Shown here piece after piece: positions 44,123-56,758 of a stretch of 64,000 nucleotides of DNA; the stretch's first letter is position 1; every line of letters begins with the position of its first letter. The notes beneath the pieces were generated by a model. The model was not told the DNA's origin, did no database searches, and saw nothing but the letters and a program-made list of their open reading frames with translations. The translations under genes and the position numbers were made by a program. The DNA comes from Cornus controversa (lineage: Eukaryota > Streptophyta > Magnoliopsida > Cornales > Cornaceae). Location of the stretch: contig CM048846.1 of NCBI GenBank assembly GCA_026545225.1, forward strand, positions 52,382,270 to 52,446,269. Reading direction: 5' to 3'.

Positions 44123-47100
44123 CTAAAACTGATCTAAGACGACATTGAAGAGGGGATGTATGGGTTCCAAGAGATTGGAATAAGGGCCCATTACTGACCT
44201 GGGCAAAGGTGGTGAATCAGTATCTTTTGACCAGCTGTACTGACACACGGCTAGGCCGCTCAGACAATAACATGTGATAGTAATCTCTATACTTCCCAGG
44301 TTTGTCTCTGAATCCTCCCTCATCCACCTGCATCAACCAGGTCATCATCTACAATTCACATTCCATATTGAACCAGACACTAATATGTAATTGGTAAGTA
44401 TCAAACCAAACACAATCCCCAGATGAGCAGATGTCTAAATAGCTGTCATATATTGGAGCGTGTTGGAACAGAAGTGTGTTAATAGTAGATTGAATGCACT
44501 AATTAAACTACGAAGCTTAAAAATGCATACAAGTTGACCATGTTCAGTCACTGTTGAATGTTCACAACCGATCCACCATCTAGCCAAATATACCCTTACT
44601 TGAGCAACTTACTAAAATCAGGTTTGGCAAGATCATGTGCCTTACAATTCTTCTTTCATTAACTCACAAGACAACAATGCCCTTGGTCAAACAACCAAAA
44701 ATCTTGCTTGGTGAGCATAGCATGTGTCCAAAACTTGATTTAGACTGTGGCACCCAAATCTGGCCCCTGTCATCATTGAATCTTGTTTGGAAAACATGGA
44801 GCTAAAAGCATGGCTCATATAAATTCTAAAAAGAAAAAGGGCAATTTCTTTCCTTTTAGAGGTGAGGCCAGTAATTTTGCTTTTCTAGCAGTGAAAAAAA
44901 GGCCCTATCTGTTTTGATAGGCTACGACACTGGAAAAATATAATTTTGAACCAGCTGTGATACTTAACAAGGTTTTTCCAGAAGGTACACCAAGGCGATG
45001 AAAGCAGATAATAGGAAGACGTGCAAAAGTAACCAATAGTTTAAAGTTCTTTGAAATTAAACACACCTGAGAGCATAGAAGAATATATTGTTGCAAAGCC
45101 ACACTGTTGAAGAGAGGATCCATTTTTGCACGTCCTTTAATAAAGTCAAAACCAATGTCGAACATTTTTACTGGATCAGAAGCATTCTGTTTTCCTGCAG
45201 GTGGGGGAGTAGGAACCGCAAAAGAGAATTTATATGAGAAATGCGTTTCTTTCTGTTTTCCAAAATAACAAAAAGGAAAATGATATCAGATGCCACAGAT
45301 TGTGTGCTATCTGTCCTGCAGTCTTCTTCTCCAGTATCCGACAGCACCAATTGTTCATCAGCAAAGCGTGATCTCTGTATTAATGCAGACACTCCTCCCT
45401 GATTCACTTTATACACTATTACTCCATTATAGAAGTTGAAAAGAACATTGATTACATGATGAAAAGAGCAGTCATCACCTGCCAAAAGGAATAGCAGCCA
45501 TCGACCAATTTATTTACTCTCCCTTGAAATCCACACTCCACCCCTTGTCTAAACACAACCCAATCCTGGTACAAATAGTAAAAAATAAGATAACACACAC
45601 TCAAGGACATCATCACAGATAAGCGTTACAACTAAGGGTTACATCTAACAGAAAATGTTGGTTTTTTACAGCCAACCCCTTTAAAGAAAACACCAATCTC
45701 AGATTTTTGCTATAAAAAATAAATATATCCTTATATACGTAGTTCTCCCTTTTTTCCATAAGTTACTTCTCATTCTTTTATTATTTATTTTTTTCTTTCA
45801 AAAAGTTGGTGACTATTCTTAACTTTTGGTTTTAACCTGCAAACCCAATGGTTTACAATCACAAGAAACAGAATCATAGTCCCTTAGCAGATACAACAAC
45901 AAACATTAGTGGGAAACATACCCACCATGAGCTTCAGAACCAGGTTCTCAGGCAATGCCTCCTTCATAGGTCTGACAGCTGCAGGGCAGATGCTAGTGAG
46001 TACAACCATCCAACTAAAATAGGTGATCCACAATAATATCAACATTCCCATGCAATGGAAAAACTTTACTCAATGCCACCCCAGAGCTTGCTTGTACAGT
46101 GCAAATCACCCAATCCCTAAAAAACTAATGGCACTAGAATTCCTTCTCAAACAAATTATCATACTGATGTATTATTTAACCAACTTTAGCCATCTTAGTA
46201 ACACAATCTCTTTCAGGAATTCAGCCATAGCTATAAGATAAGTATTTGCAATTTTTTCAGGAGCAATAATAACAATAAAAAGACAAAATATCTTGCAGAA
46301 AATATCCTCTGCAGCAGCACCAAATTCTTGTCTTCACATAAAAGAAGAATTTTAATTGCATATTTCTCTTTGTTCTCACTTCCATTTTTCCCTAGCAATT
46401 ACTTGTAATAGATTTCATATTTCTGTAATGGTGATAGATTACAGAAATAGCTTTCATATTTCTCTTTTATGGATACTTTGATTGTATAGTAGACCCACTT
46501 GGTCTAGCTTTGTTCTTGGGCCGCGCTCCCCTTTTGAGCTCTCTTTTATGAAATCTTCTCAAAAGTATATAAACTCAAAAGGCCAACATAGGGGTATAAA
46601 AAGGTAAACCAGAGTGCTGGGGAGGGGAAGACTGGAAAAATCACTAACTTGTGACATTATTTTGCACCCAGTAATTACTCTCATTCTTGAATCTGTGTCC
46701 CTGTGCTTGTAACCCAAGCTTCATAATTGCACTAAACAATAACCCCTTCTAACGTATATTTTCATGTAGTTCAAAATATATAATATATATCCATGCTCCT
46801 CATGTCAAGCCCTTGTGTTATCTTGCTTTTCTATTTTTCATATTGGCATGAGTTATAAATATCTTTGATATAATATATATGTGTGTGTGTGTGTGTGCAG
46901 CCATGCACATGTGAATATATTAAACTTACTATATAAAGAATATATAACAGTATGAAATAATTCCCTCCGATACAACACTACTTCCCTATATCTTGAAAGA
47001 AGGAAAAGAAAAAGTTTCATCTCAACATGCTACATATACAACATGTATTTGCCACTATGTTACATGGAAACTGATATAGTGATATTCATAGACTATCAGT

Positions 47101-48668
47101 TTACTCAACATGGGTAATGGGCATGGCTATGCATCTGACACATACACTTTAGACACTTCGAAGTGAGACTGTTCTACAAAAAAAAAAAAAAAGGAGAACA
47201 TAACAATTTCATTCAAAGTTTCATAAGATACTTCCAAATTTGTTCCTTCCATTATGTAAATATGTCAAATGTCTCTAATTATTCATATCTAAGAAGCTAT
47301 ATTGCATAGAAGTTTAATTTTACCTACGTTTATAATTGTCCATGCCCGTGTATCTTGAGATATAGTGATTAGATGAATCTGAACAAACAGACTGCAATCG
47401 CACCCCACACAGTTACCTAAGTCCATATAATGTCAAATTTGACACGAGTATGATTATATTACTTTGGAACATGGAATGTACTTGGGGCAAGTCCAACAGG
47501 TGTACAGAAATGTCACCAAATCCAAAGCCTTTTCTTGACACTTGCCAGATTTTTATTACATGATAAGTTTCACATAAGTTCCATAAACACAATTACATAC
47601 GTCTACTTGTGAGTTTAGAGACTTCAGCCCATACACTATTCAATTCAACAAAGCCTTGTTTCAACCACTCGCAATCAGCTCCATTCTGATCTATCTAAAG
47701 GTCAAAACTTCATAAAATTGTGCTTACATGTTTAAATGAACCTGGGGAAAAAAAAAAAGTCCATGCATCAATATAAGGTGTTATATGCACTGCATTTCAG
47801 ATGCAGTCATTCTAAGTTCATAAAGTGGACATATGATGGTTCATGCATTTGAAAACATCATAGGGTTCAAACATGCAGCTAGAATTCAAAACTGATCAAG
47901 AAGGTAAAAAAACAGCTCTACAGAGAAATGAAACCAAGTAATTGACACATATAGAACAAGCATGAAACTGATTGCTGAATTAGATGGCCCCAGCAGTAAA
48001 ATTGAGAGTAAAAGCTGGTTGAGACCAACCTCAAGATGTAATTTCCAACATCTTTCACAAGTTCATAATCCAAAATGTTCAGAATGCTTGCAGCCTGGGT
48101 GGAGAATAAAACTGTAGATATCAATAAAAGATTGAAAGAGCAGTATACAAGAAAACAAAGATGAATAAATCAACCATTAAAAGTATATGGATCCATGAGG
48201 AAGTAATACATATTATTAAACCTGATACTATGTTTCTATGCTTATCATTGACCTCTTTAGTTGCAAATGTTAAAGGAATGCATGTAAAAGTGAATAATGC
48301 CGGTCCAGTGGAAGGAATGTGCATTTCTTGAATGTGTATCTGCTTTCTTTTAAGTTTTGGCTAAAAGAGAATATCCTTTTGCTGGCATTCTGTTAATTTC
48401 CCCTTTTCTTCATATTCCCTTGTTATTACATGGTTTTTTCAATGACAAATTAAGGAAAGATACCACAGTAAAACTCTATTTTCTCAGAAATTATCATGCA
48501 ATGTTTAGTCAAATCATCTGGCAGTTAACGTAAATTAATTACTTCCATGGAGAAGCATATGCCAAATGATGGTCAGCCATTCTATAAAATGCCTATTTTT
48601 CCCACATTCTGATATGCTACAACAACCACCTCTCATTAAAACCACTTTTCTACCCTTATATTCAATTA

Positions 48669-49254
48669 TGTTAGGTTGGTTCAAATTCCTATTGTGATTA
48701 GGTTTCCATTATAGAGTTGTATCTTATTAGCTAATTTCTTAATAGGCAAGTCTTGGTCTCAAGGAAGGAAGGTTCTTGGTAGGCAAGTCTTGGGCTCTAA
48801 GGAATTGTAAACCTTGTCCACCAAGGAATTAGGTTTTGGGCTATATAAATAGTTCCCTATGTTATAGGCTGAGACAAGTGAGAAGAAAAGAGGCAATACT
48901 CTCATTGTATTTGAGAGGTCACTCTCATTGTTTTGAGAGGGCAACTCTTGCATAGAGGTAATACTCTTGTTGTTTTTGAGAGGGCACTTAGAGAAAGAAT
49001 TCTAGAATTTGTGATTTCCTTTTGAGTGAGATTGGGTGAATAAGGGTTCAGGGTTGAGAGTTGAGCGTACTCTTGATATAGTCTTTCTACTGTTACAATC
49101 TATATAGTGAAATCGGGCTCTCCGTGGATGTAAGCTTGTTTTGCCGAACCACGTATAATTCTTGGTGTGTTCTTGCAAATTTCTTCGTACTTGTTTACTT
49201 ATCATCACATCGTAATATTTGGTGGTAACGTGATTGGAGGCTTGTTTCTCAACA
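48669..49254 (+). mobile_element. Solo LTR (copia-like) in an ERA1 intron
   Basis: TGTTAGGTTGG to TTTCTCAACA, 586 bp, flanked by perfect AATTA repeats (48664-48668 and 49255-49259). A TATA box GCTATATAAATAG lies near 48840 and 'CCGTGGATGTAAGC' with 'CCGAACCACG' near the end, typical of plant copia LTRs. It lies between the exons at 48030-48094 and 49324-49375. Confidence 0.9.
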
Positions 49255-49802
49255 AATTATATAGATGTCAACACGAGCACACACGTGGGGGGAGAGAGGG
49301 AGAGAGAGAGAGTTCAAACATACAGAAATGGCAGTATAGCAAGCACGAACATCTACTTCTCCGCCATCATGCATCCTGATGAAAAGGAATATACAATATA
49401 AAAAAGAGTCCTTACTAGGGCTATTCTTAGTTATAGACATGTGTGCAAGGAGATTTACAAGTAAGCATAAAGTTTCTTCCAGGATCAAGAAATCAATTGA
49501 AAATTAAACACATGTACAATGAGTAAAAAATGAACAAGGAACCATAGAAAGGTTCATTCTTTGAATCAAATGTACCATATTGTCCAGTCAAACTGACGAG
49601 TGATTCAAATTTTTAAGAAAGATTGTTGCCATACTAATTTGAATCAAAGAATTAAGAGTCAGATTTTCTGTATTTTTAGGTATCATGGATTATGGTACAG
49701 ATACAAATATAGTTCTGATGCAGGAGCATCTTTCTCAGACGACACGTTGATGGCACTGAAATATCTTGAGTTGGCAGATCAGCGTAAAGATGGCAGGAAA
49801 CC

Positions 49803-50345
49803 GTGACCTTGTCACTAATTAGGGTATTTTTGGACGCGCTTCAGTATTTTGGCCATAACTTTGGCTACAGGTGTCAGAATCGCCTTTATGACCACAATTC
49901 GGAAAGCTTGGTTCCGCGCGCACGTCGTGGGCACCAGCTAAAGCTGGGTGTGTCTGTTTTCGAGGCCAAAATCCACTGTTTTCCCCTCTGAATCCCTAAT
50001 TTTAGTTATTTCTTTCCTTTTTTGGTAATATTTATTTTGTTGATTAGGAAGAGATTCTGGGCTTGATTTGGGCCAGAATTCTGGCAACTTTCTTCTTTTA
50101 TTTCGTATTTTATTTTGGCAAGAATATTAGGTTTTTGCTATTTTTGGTAATGTTGACGAAGTTTAGCTATATAACCCGGCTTGTGGGTTGATTCGAAGGT
50201 ACTTTTGATTTTGAATAATAATATTGAATACCAGAGACTTTTCTCTGAGTTTTTGGGCAATTTTCGTGCTTTCTTTCTGTTTATTTTCTGTTGCCCTTAG
50301 CCTACAGAATAATCACTATTCTGTCCGGCGTCAAGTTCTAAACAC
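49803..50345 (+). mobile_element. LTR-like fragment in an ERA1 intron
   Basis: Sequence of the type 'TTTTGGCCATAACTTTGGCTAC', a downstream 'TATAACCCGGCTTGTGGG' and the end 'CTATTCTGTCCGGCGTCAAG' looks like the body and end of a plant LTR. No target duplication or partner LTR is found. The short frame just before it (ending LMALKYLELADQRKDGRKP) is unassigned. Confidence 0.35.
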
Positions 50346-51904
50346 TTCAACAAGATGAAGTGGCTAGCGCACAAAAAAATTAGAATGAGAAGGAAAAAGA
50401 TTCTGGAACAATTAAGAATAAGAACCCTATGCTAGCTTTCAACAAAGTTCGTTCCACATATATTACCTTTCTAGGCATCACAAGCAATCCAGGGAAGCAC
50501 CAACTCAACTGGAATGTTGAAAAATGACGTATATTTTCTTATTTCAAGTATGTTGTGAGTCTTAGTAACTATAAAGCTCGTTTGGGAAAAGTTCTCCTAA
50601 GAATCAACTGTAGCCAATATCCTCAAACCTTATAAAATTCCTAAGGGGAATTTTCTGCTTTTGAACTTCCGTCCAGCATAAAATTCAATTGGGTTTGACT
50701 AGCAACCCAATAGTTGCAATCCTGTAAACTTCTAAACCTGGAAAATGACGAGTTTATTTTCATTTATTCTTTTTTCCCTTTAAATGATGAGAGCCTGCAC
50801 CAAAATGACATAGGCATTGTTGATAAGTGCCAATAATCCTACCCCCAAAAAATGATAGCATAAAAAGGCAGGATATACCATTTCAACTATTCTAAGTTGT
50901 ATACCTACCACAAAAATGCAATCCAAGTACTATGATGAACATGAGACACCTTGTCATATATATGCACCGTAGTTATCAAATGAATCCAAGTTTTATGATG
51001 AACATGAGAAACATTGTCATATATATGCACCAGGTATCCCATCTATTCTGAAATTGTGATCATTCACTATAGTACTAATATTTTATTGGACTACAAATAT
51101 ACATGCAATAATTATGCATGCAAAATTGCAAATACACATACAATCACAAATGGCAATAAAAACATACACAGACACCACGCTTTCCACCTTGGATAATAAT
51201 CAACTATTAGCTTGCATAGCAATTGGAATACATAAATGAAACAATATGTAGTATGATGGTGAAAGTAGATTATAAATTCAAAATCTCAAACAGATATGAT
51301 GTCACACCTGAATCCCCCACTTGGATGCTTCATTCGCAGAAAGAATGTGTATAGTTTACCTCTGAAAAATACCATATCAAATAACTTTCTAAAGGCAAAA
51401 GAATGTGATAAAGTAGCAAATTTCACCGAGTATAAACTAACCACCTATTAATAGATGACAACGATCTGTCACCACCCAAAGTTACAAGTGAATTGACTGC
51501 AGCATAAGTTGTTGCAAGATGAGGCATCTGAGAAGAGTAGCATAAAAGTTAGTGGCTGCCATAAAGAAAAACAGCTCAGCTAGACTTAATATGTATCATA
51601 AAACACTGATCTAAATAACATTCATTTGGAAAAAGAACAAAAGAATGTGAACTCAAATTTTTAAGTTCATGTAACAGATAGCTGTCAATACCCTCTTCAA
51701 ACAAAACTGGAACTTCGAATACTTGATATATAACAAAATTTATGAGATCAGATTAAAGAAAAAGAAAATAGAATTAATGTCAAATAATAAATGAACAAAA
51801 AAAGTTACAGTTACACCTTGCATATTATCTTCTTTATACTAGTCAATAAAAAAAAAAAACTCCTGTCCTATAATAAGTGTCCTGCTTTCCTTCTGGGATG
51901 TTCC

Positions 51905-52457
51905 TGTAGTAACCCTTGTGGACGGGTGTGAGTGGGCGGGTGCGAATACCACACTGACAGGGTACAAGGTGCTCAATCCCACATCGCCTGGGTGTGGAAA
52001 AGGGGATGTGCTTATATGTAGTATGTTCTCTTCAAATGGTATGAGGCCTTTTGGGGTAAACCCAATAGCAAAACCGTGCGGGCTCAGGCCCAAAGCGGAC
52101 AATATCATACCATGTGTTGGAGCGGGGTATTACAGTTGGTATCAGAGCCTGAACCCAGCCGGAAGTAAGTGTGCCGACGAGGGCGTCGGGCCTCGTAGGG
52201 GGGTGGATTGTAGTAACCCTTGTGGATGGGTGTGAGTGGGCGGGTGCATAGACAGACACTGGGCTGAGCTACCACACTGACAGGGTACAAGGTGCTCAAT
52301 CCCACATCGCCTGGGTGTGGAAAAGGGGATGTGCTTATATGTAGTATGTTCTCTTCAAATGGTATGAGGCCTTTTGGGGTAAACCCAATAGCAAAACCGT
52401 GCGGGCTCAGGCCCAAAGCGGACAATATCATACCATGTGTTGGAGCGGGGTATTACA
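51905..52457 (+). mobile_element. Complete TRIM retrotransposon in an ERA1 intron
   Basis: Two LTRs (51905-52134, 230 bp; 52209-52457, 249 bp) starting TGTAGTAACCC and ending GGGGTATTACA flank a 74-bp interior. The interior begins with the primer site TGGTATCAGAGCC (52137-52149) and ends with the polypurine tract GTAGGGGGGTGGAT (52195-52208). Perfect GTTCC repeats at 51900-51904 and 52458-52462 are the target duplication. The LTRs differ mainly by a 19-base block next to 'GGGCGGGTGC' that the left LTR lacks and by one transition, so the insertion is recent. It has no coding capacity and needs proteins of other elements. Confidence 0.95.
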
Positions 52458-53097
52458 GTTCCACAATAGATGTCCACTTTCCTTTTTGAGATGTTCCAAA
52501 TTACAATCTTTCCAATTTCTCCTTAGCTTTTGAAAACCTTTTCAAATCAATAAAGTAAATGTCGCCACAAAGGATGACACTTAATATGGGATGGAGGTAA
52601 ATAAGTGAATGAGAAACCACAGCCACAAGCTTATAGGAACTGAAAAAAGGAAGGCAGACATGATTTCTCCCCGGGAAAAAAAAAAAAAAAAAAGATGTAT
52701 CCATTAGAGTGGCTTCATCCTGAAACAACATAATCTCTTAGATGCACCAAAATTGAGACAGTTACAGATTAAACACTGATACTTCTGACTTTATTGTTTT
52801 CTCAAGGCAACATGTGCATAAAAAAGTTACAATAATGATAATTTAGTTAAGATACAAGAAAATAGACATTAAGTTCTCTTGCTTGTTAGAGTCTAGCAGA
52901 CAATGAAGGGCTAATGAATATAAAGAACAAATTTGACTACTGAAGCTTAAATAAAAATCAGTTCCAAATTTTCATGAAAATACAGAACTTGATTGCCACA
53001 TTGAACTGCTGAAAATAATGGTAGTAGTAGCCAAATAAACATTATATTAAGATCGATAAATTAAGGCATGTTCCGTAATAATGAAACATTAACTTGC

Positions 53098-53103
53098 CTG
53101 TCC
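53098..53103 (-). other. GC-AG splice donor after ERA1 exon 4
   Basis: The exon ends GGACCTGGACAG and the intron opens with GCAAGT, not GT. The next exon (MPHLATTYAAVN) starts after TTCTCAG in phase 0, so the GC donor is required for the conserved GPGQ-MPHL junction. AG/GCAAGT is the consensus of the minor GC-AG class. Confidence 0.8.
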
Positions 53104-54431
53104 AGGTCCTCCACCATATCCGCCATCTGGATCCTGTAAGCATAATAAGACAATACGATTGAAATCAAAACCCGCAAAAGGCTTTCACTTGCCTAGAAGA
53201 ATAACTTTATGTCATAATAGGAAAAAAAAATGTAGCTAAAGATTACAACAAAATCAGCAAGTAGTAATAACAAGAACTTCACCAAAATGGTTTTGAAAAA
53301 TCATTTCACCATTCTCTTCGAGAAGCAAATAATAATAATAATATTAAATATCTACAATAGATGTTAATTTTGAACGTTCAAGTTGAGGTTGTCGACCTAT
53401 TCAAATGAATGGGTATTGCCCTCCTCTAACCTAAGGGACATGTTGTGATTGACCTGCCAGACTCAATGGAGGATCATTACAATGCTAGTAGAAAAAAAAT
53501 AGTAATATTTATAACACTAAGATTTTTTCATTACTATTTAATCATTATTACATTATTTAGCACGCTATAAAACTTGATAGTATCATAATTTTGTGAAAAA
53601 ATATTAATTATTATAAATGATAATAGAAATAAAAAAATAAATTTAGTTTAATTTTTAATATAAAATAAAATACTGGAATGATTGGGTTAGAAATGTTGGC
53701 CATTTCATTACTTGTCGGAAAAAAAAAGAAGGTAATTTTATTGTAATTCCAAATGTGTCATATTCTGATTTGGGCATCATGACCCCGGGTCAAGTTTGGC
53801 TTAAGCATATACGTCTGTTACTTGAACGGATCAAGTTTGGCTTAAGCATTTATGTCAAAAGAATAAATAAGGATGTTCCTGATAGAGTGATGCGTAAGAT
53901 TTGGTAGAAAGTCCAAACCTGACAACGATTTAAGAAGTCAATGGCATTATTTTCCAGTTCAGTATCAACAGACTCCCCCAATAAAGAGAGTGAGTGAAGG
54001 ATCCTGTAGCAAAGCCAAGGCCGACTGGAAGAAGAAATGTCAAAATTTTGAAAGAAAAAAGATACATATAGAGAGAGATGATGAGGAAGGAAGGTTACTT
54101 GGCATCCAAGGAGGAAAAGGAGGAACTGAGTTGTCTGAGACCATTGGTGAGGTACTCTATGTGCTTATCACGTTGAAGCTCCAACCTTTCACATATATCA
54201 TAAAGAATAAAATTAAGGAAATATCGTATAAATTGAATCGGTACGATTGATACATATATATAAAAAACTAAACCCTAGAATTCTTGAACAGAGGCTAAAG
54301 AGAGCTTACATGACTGCTTGGGAGTTGGGTGGGAGGTTGAAGAAAGGTTGGTATATGTGAAAAATATGGCCCTCCACCATCCATTGCTCTCGCTGTGTGA
54401 TCGTCACTCTCGGAGCCGACGACGACGCCAT

Positions 54432-55823
54432 TCCTATAGAAGATTATTTTCAACTGTCAAATTAATTAAAAATATATAAAATTTTAATTGTATAAGGGCA
54501 TTTCTGTAACTTTACTCCCACAATACTTTTCTCAATTTCCCAAAAAAGAAACTACGATCTCTCCTCTCCACTCTGGTTATCTCCATCTTCTTCTTCCTTC
54601 CAACCCTAGAGGAGCACCACCACTACTGCTGTCCATCACCGTCCACCGTCGTACTTGTCCACCACTGTATCTCTTGTTAACATCTTTTCGATAAAAATCT
54701 CGAGGGAACAGATATTTTTAGATTTTTTGTTAATTTTTTTATAGAATTTAAATTCGATATTGGTTTTTCCCAAATAAATAGAGTGGTGGGTCCAACGAAA
54801 ATCTGTGTTAGAACTCTCTATGGTAACAATTTCATACAAAATCTATGTGTTAGAACTCTCTAACATTTAACAAAACTTATACTAACAATTTCATAGAATA
54901 TCAATTACCAAGTATGATGCCAAGCAAAAATAACAAACTAATACTAAAGTTAGAATCTAAAAACTACATGTCCAAAATTGCAGCAAAGACACCCAAATTC
55001 AAAGCAATTTAAGTATTTAACAACCAAAAGAAACAGTATTTCACAATGCCCAAAAGTGCATATTCAGTCAAAAGTTCCAAACTGGAACACAGTTACACAA
55101 AGTCCACGAAAAACTCAGTAATCAGTATCATGATCAACATCAACCAATCAATTTATAAGACCACAATAGAAAAGTCACAACTTTGAATTTGCAGCAAAGA
55201 CACCCAAATTCAAAGCAATTTAACAACCAAAAGAAACAGTAGTCAAGCAACAAGAACAAACTACAATAGAATAAAGATGCAAAACAGACCATGTAATCTG
55301 ATAGAAGAGAAAAGACTTGCAAAATCAAAACTCAAAATGTGGAAATACACCCGAAGTGAACAGAGAGACCTTGTCGGTGCTGCTGGAGGTTGCCGGAGCT
55401 GTAGGAGCCTAGGAGGTCGACAATCGCACTATCGCAGGTCTTCAAGACTTCCAAAAGAAAGAAAAAAGAAGTGGAGAAGTTGATACTTATACTTGAAAGT
55501 TGATCGCAGCTCGCACCGTCGTACCGTCGCAGGTCTAAAGAGAGAAAAGACTCAAAGAGAATGGCCGATCACAGTTCGCCAAGTCGCACCGTCGTCGACA
55601 CTTCGCGAAATCCAGGGCTTCTTCGAATGGGACTTCAGTGCTTCACTTCTTCAGGTCTTCGACTTCGAATATATAGTTATATACAGTATATGTAAATGTA
55701 ATTATGTATATTCATATATTGTAAGTTATTGGGCTTAGTGGCGAACCGAGTATAATTGGCTTATTGGGCTTTCAATTATAGTGCCCAAAAGAATTAAATT
55801 TAACCCAAAGAGAAATCGAGAAA
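54432..55823. other. Upstream region of the ERA1 relic
   Basis: No convincing gene. CT-rich stretches at 54540-54610 and GA-rich at 55490-55570 resemble leaders. 'AATTTGCAGCAAAGACACCCAAATTCAAAGCAATTTAA'-like sequence occurs twice, near 54976 and 55187. Short plus-strand frames at 55277-55738 are rich in Arg and Lys without a known domain. Confidence 0.4.
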
Positions 55824-56463
55824 GGGATAATTACACTTACCTCCCTTCTAGTTTGGTTTTATAACATTTACCTCCCCTGTGTTTTGGAATATAACACTTA
55901 CCCCCCTCTAGTTTGCACATTGGTAACAAATACACCCTTTTGTCAATCAAACTAACAGTTATTACTAATATCATCAAAATTTAATCTTAAAAGAACAATT
56001 ATACCCTCAAAAGTTGCAACTGAAGTTAGCGAATCTCGATTTCAATGACAGCTCCGACATTGGGATAGTGGCTAGTGGTTTGGCCGGAGCTGGGTCTTCT
56101 CAGCAATGGGATGGCATTGGGATGGTAGTGGCTAGTGGTTTGGCTAGAGCTGGGTCTTCTCGGCAGTGGTTTCAATGGTGATTGTTGATGGTGCAGGTGG
56201 TGGGTGGTGACTCTTCTGGAGGTAATGTTGCTATGGTTGAAGGTCCGAAGTGGGTCTGCTCAAAATGGTGGCTCATAGTGGGGTATAATTGTCCTTTTAA
56301 GATTAAATTTTGATGATATTAGCAATAACCGTTAGTTTGATTGACAAAAGGGGGTATTTGTTACCAATGTGCAAACTAGAGGGGGGTAAGTGTTATATTC
56401 CAAAACACAGGGGAGGTAAGTGTTATAAAACCAAACTAGAAGGGAGGTAAGTGTAATTATCCC
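55824..56463. mobile_element. MULE/MITE-like element with 183-bp terminal inverted repeats
   Basis: GGGATAATTACACTTACC at 55824 is mirrored by the complement ending at 56463, and the arms (55824-56006 and 56281-56463) pair along about 183 bp with few mismatches. The flanks ATCGAGAAA (55815-55823) and ATCAAGAAA (56464-56472) form a 9-bp duplication with one mismatch, the length made by Mutator-like transposases. The 274-bp centre has no transposase; it carries a tandem repeat of about 57-67 bp ('GTGGCTAGTGGTTTGGC' to 'GCTGGGTCTTCTC'). Confidence 0.85.
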
Positions 56464-56758
56464 ATCAAGAAAACACCCAGAAAGGCCGGAAGGCCCAATA
56501 AAAAATGAAGTAAAAGTGAGTTTTGCTGAATCAGTAGAATCATACGGTTCTACGCGTGATTCTACCGATTCAACTCCGTTTCTATCAAAAAAAATTGCTC
56601 AGAATCATTTAATGGGCATGATAATAACAATTGTAAACACTAATCAGTTGTACCACCAGCACTGAGAATACCCACCACCACGGGCACGCAATCACCCTTG
56701 ATAAAATCACATCATTGCTATTACTACCATTATTGGATGCCATCCTCTACCGCCAAAT

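Larger units (their letters stand above)
44123..54431 (-). pseudogene. ERA1: Protein farnesyltransferase beta subunit, pseudogenised
   Basis: FTB is the catalytic zinc-binding subunit that farnesylates CaaX proteins. Exons read on the minus strand: 54431-54310 (TQREQWMVEGHIF), 54185-54099 (LELQRDKHIEYLTNGLRQL), 54024-53919 (RPWLCY...), 53133-53098 (DPDGGYGGGPGQ), 51527-51445 (MPHLATTYAAVN), 51361-51308, 49375-49324 (MHDGGEVDVRACYTAIS), 48094-48030, 45978-45922, 45565-45479 (GFQGRVNKLVDGCYSFWQ), 45398-about 45282, 45194-45067 (DPLFNSVALQQYILLCSQ) and 44327-44123. Phases of the first nine exons agree exactly. Defects: TGA at 45950-45948 where Gly is expected, no exon for the segment beginning YTFCGL between exons 9 and 10 listed, no clear donor after 45282, a two-base loss near 44265 shifting the last exon's frame before CYCLSGLAVCQYSW, and Arg instead of Trp in RPWLCYWILHS. 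A protein would end at about residue 211 of an expected 430-470. Confidence 0.9.

Noticed and set aside
51918-52489. Frames covering the TRIM LTRs
   Set aside because: TRIMs are non-coding; the same frame appears in both LTRs because they are repeats.
44123-54431. Functional ERA1 gene
   Set aside because: An in-frame stop, a missing exon, a frameshift and loss of an invariant Trp together are hard to reconcile with function, unless the sequence has errors.
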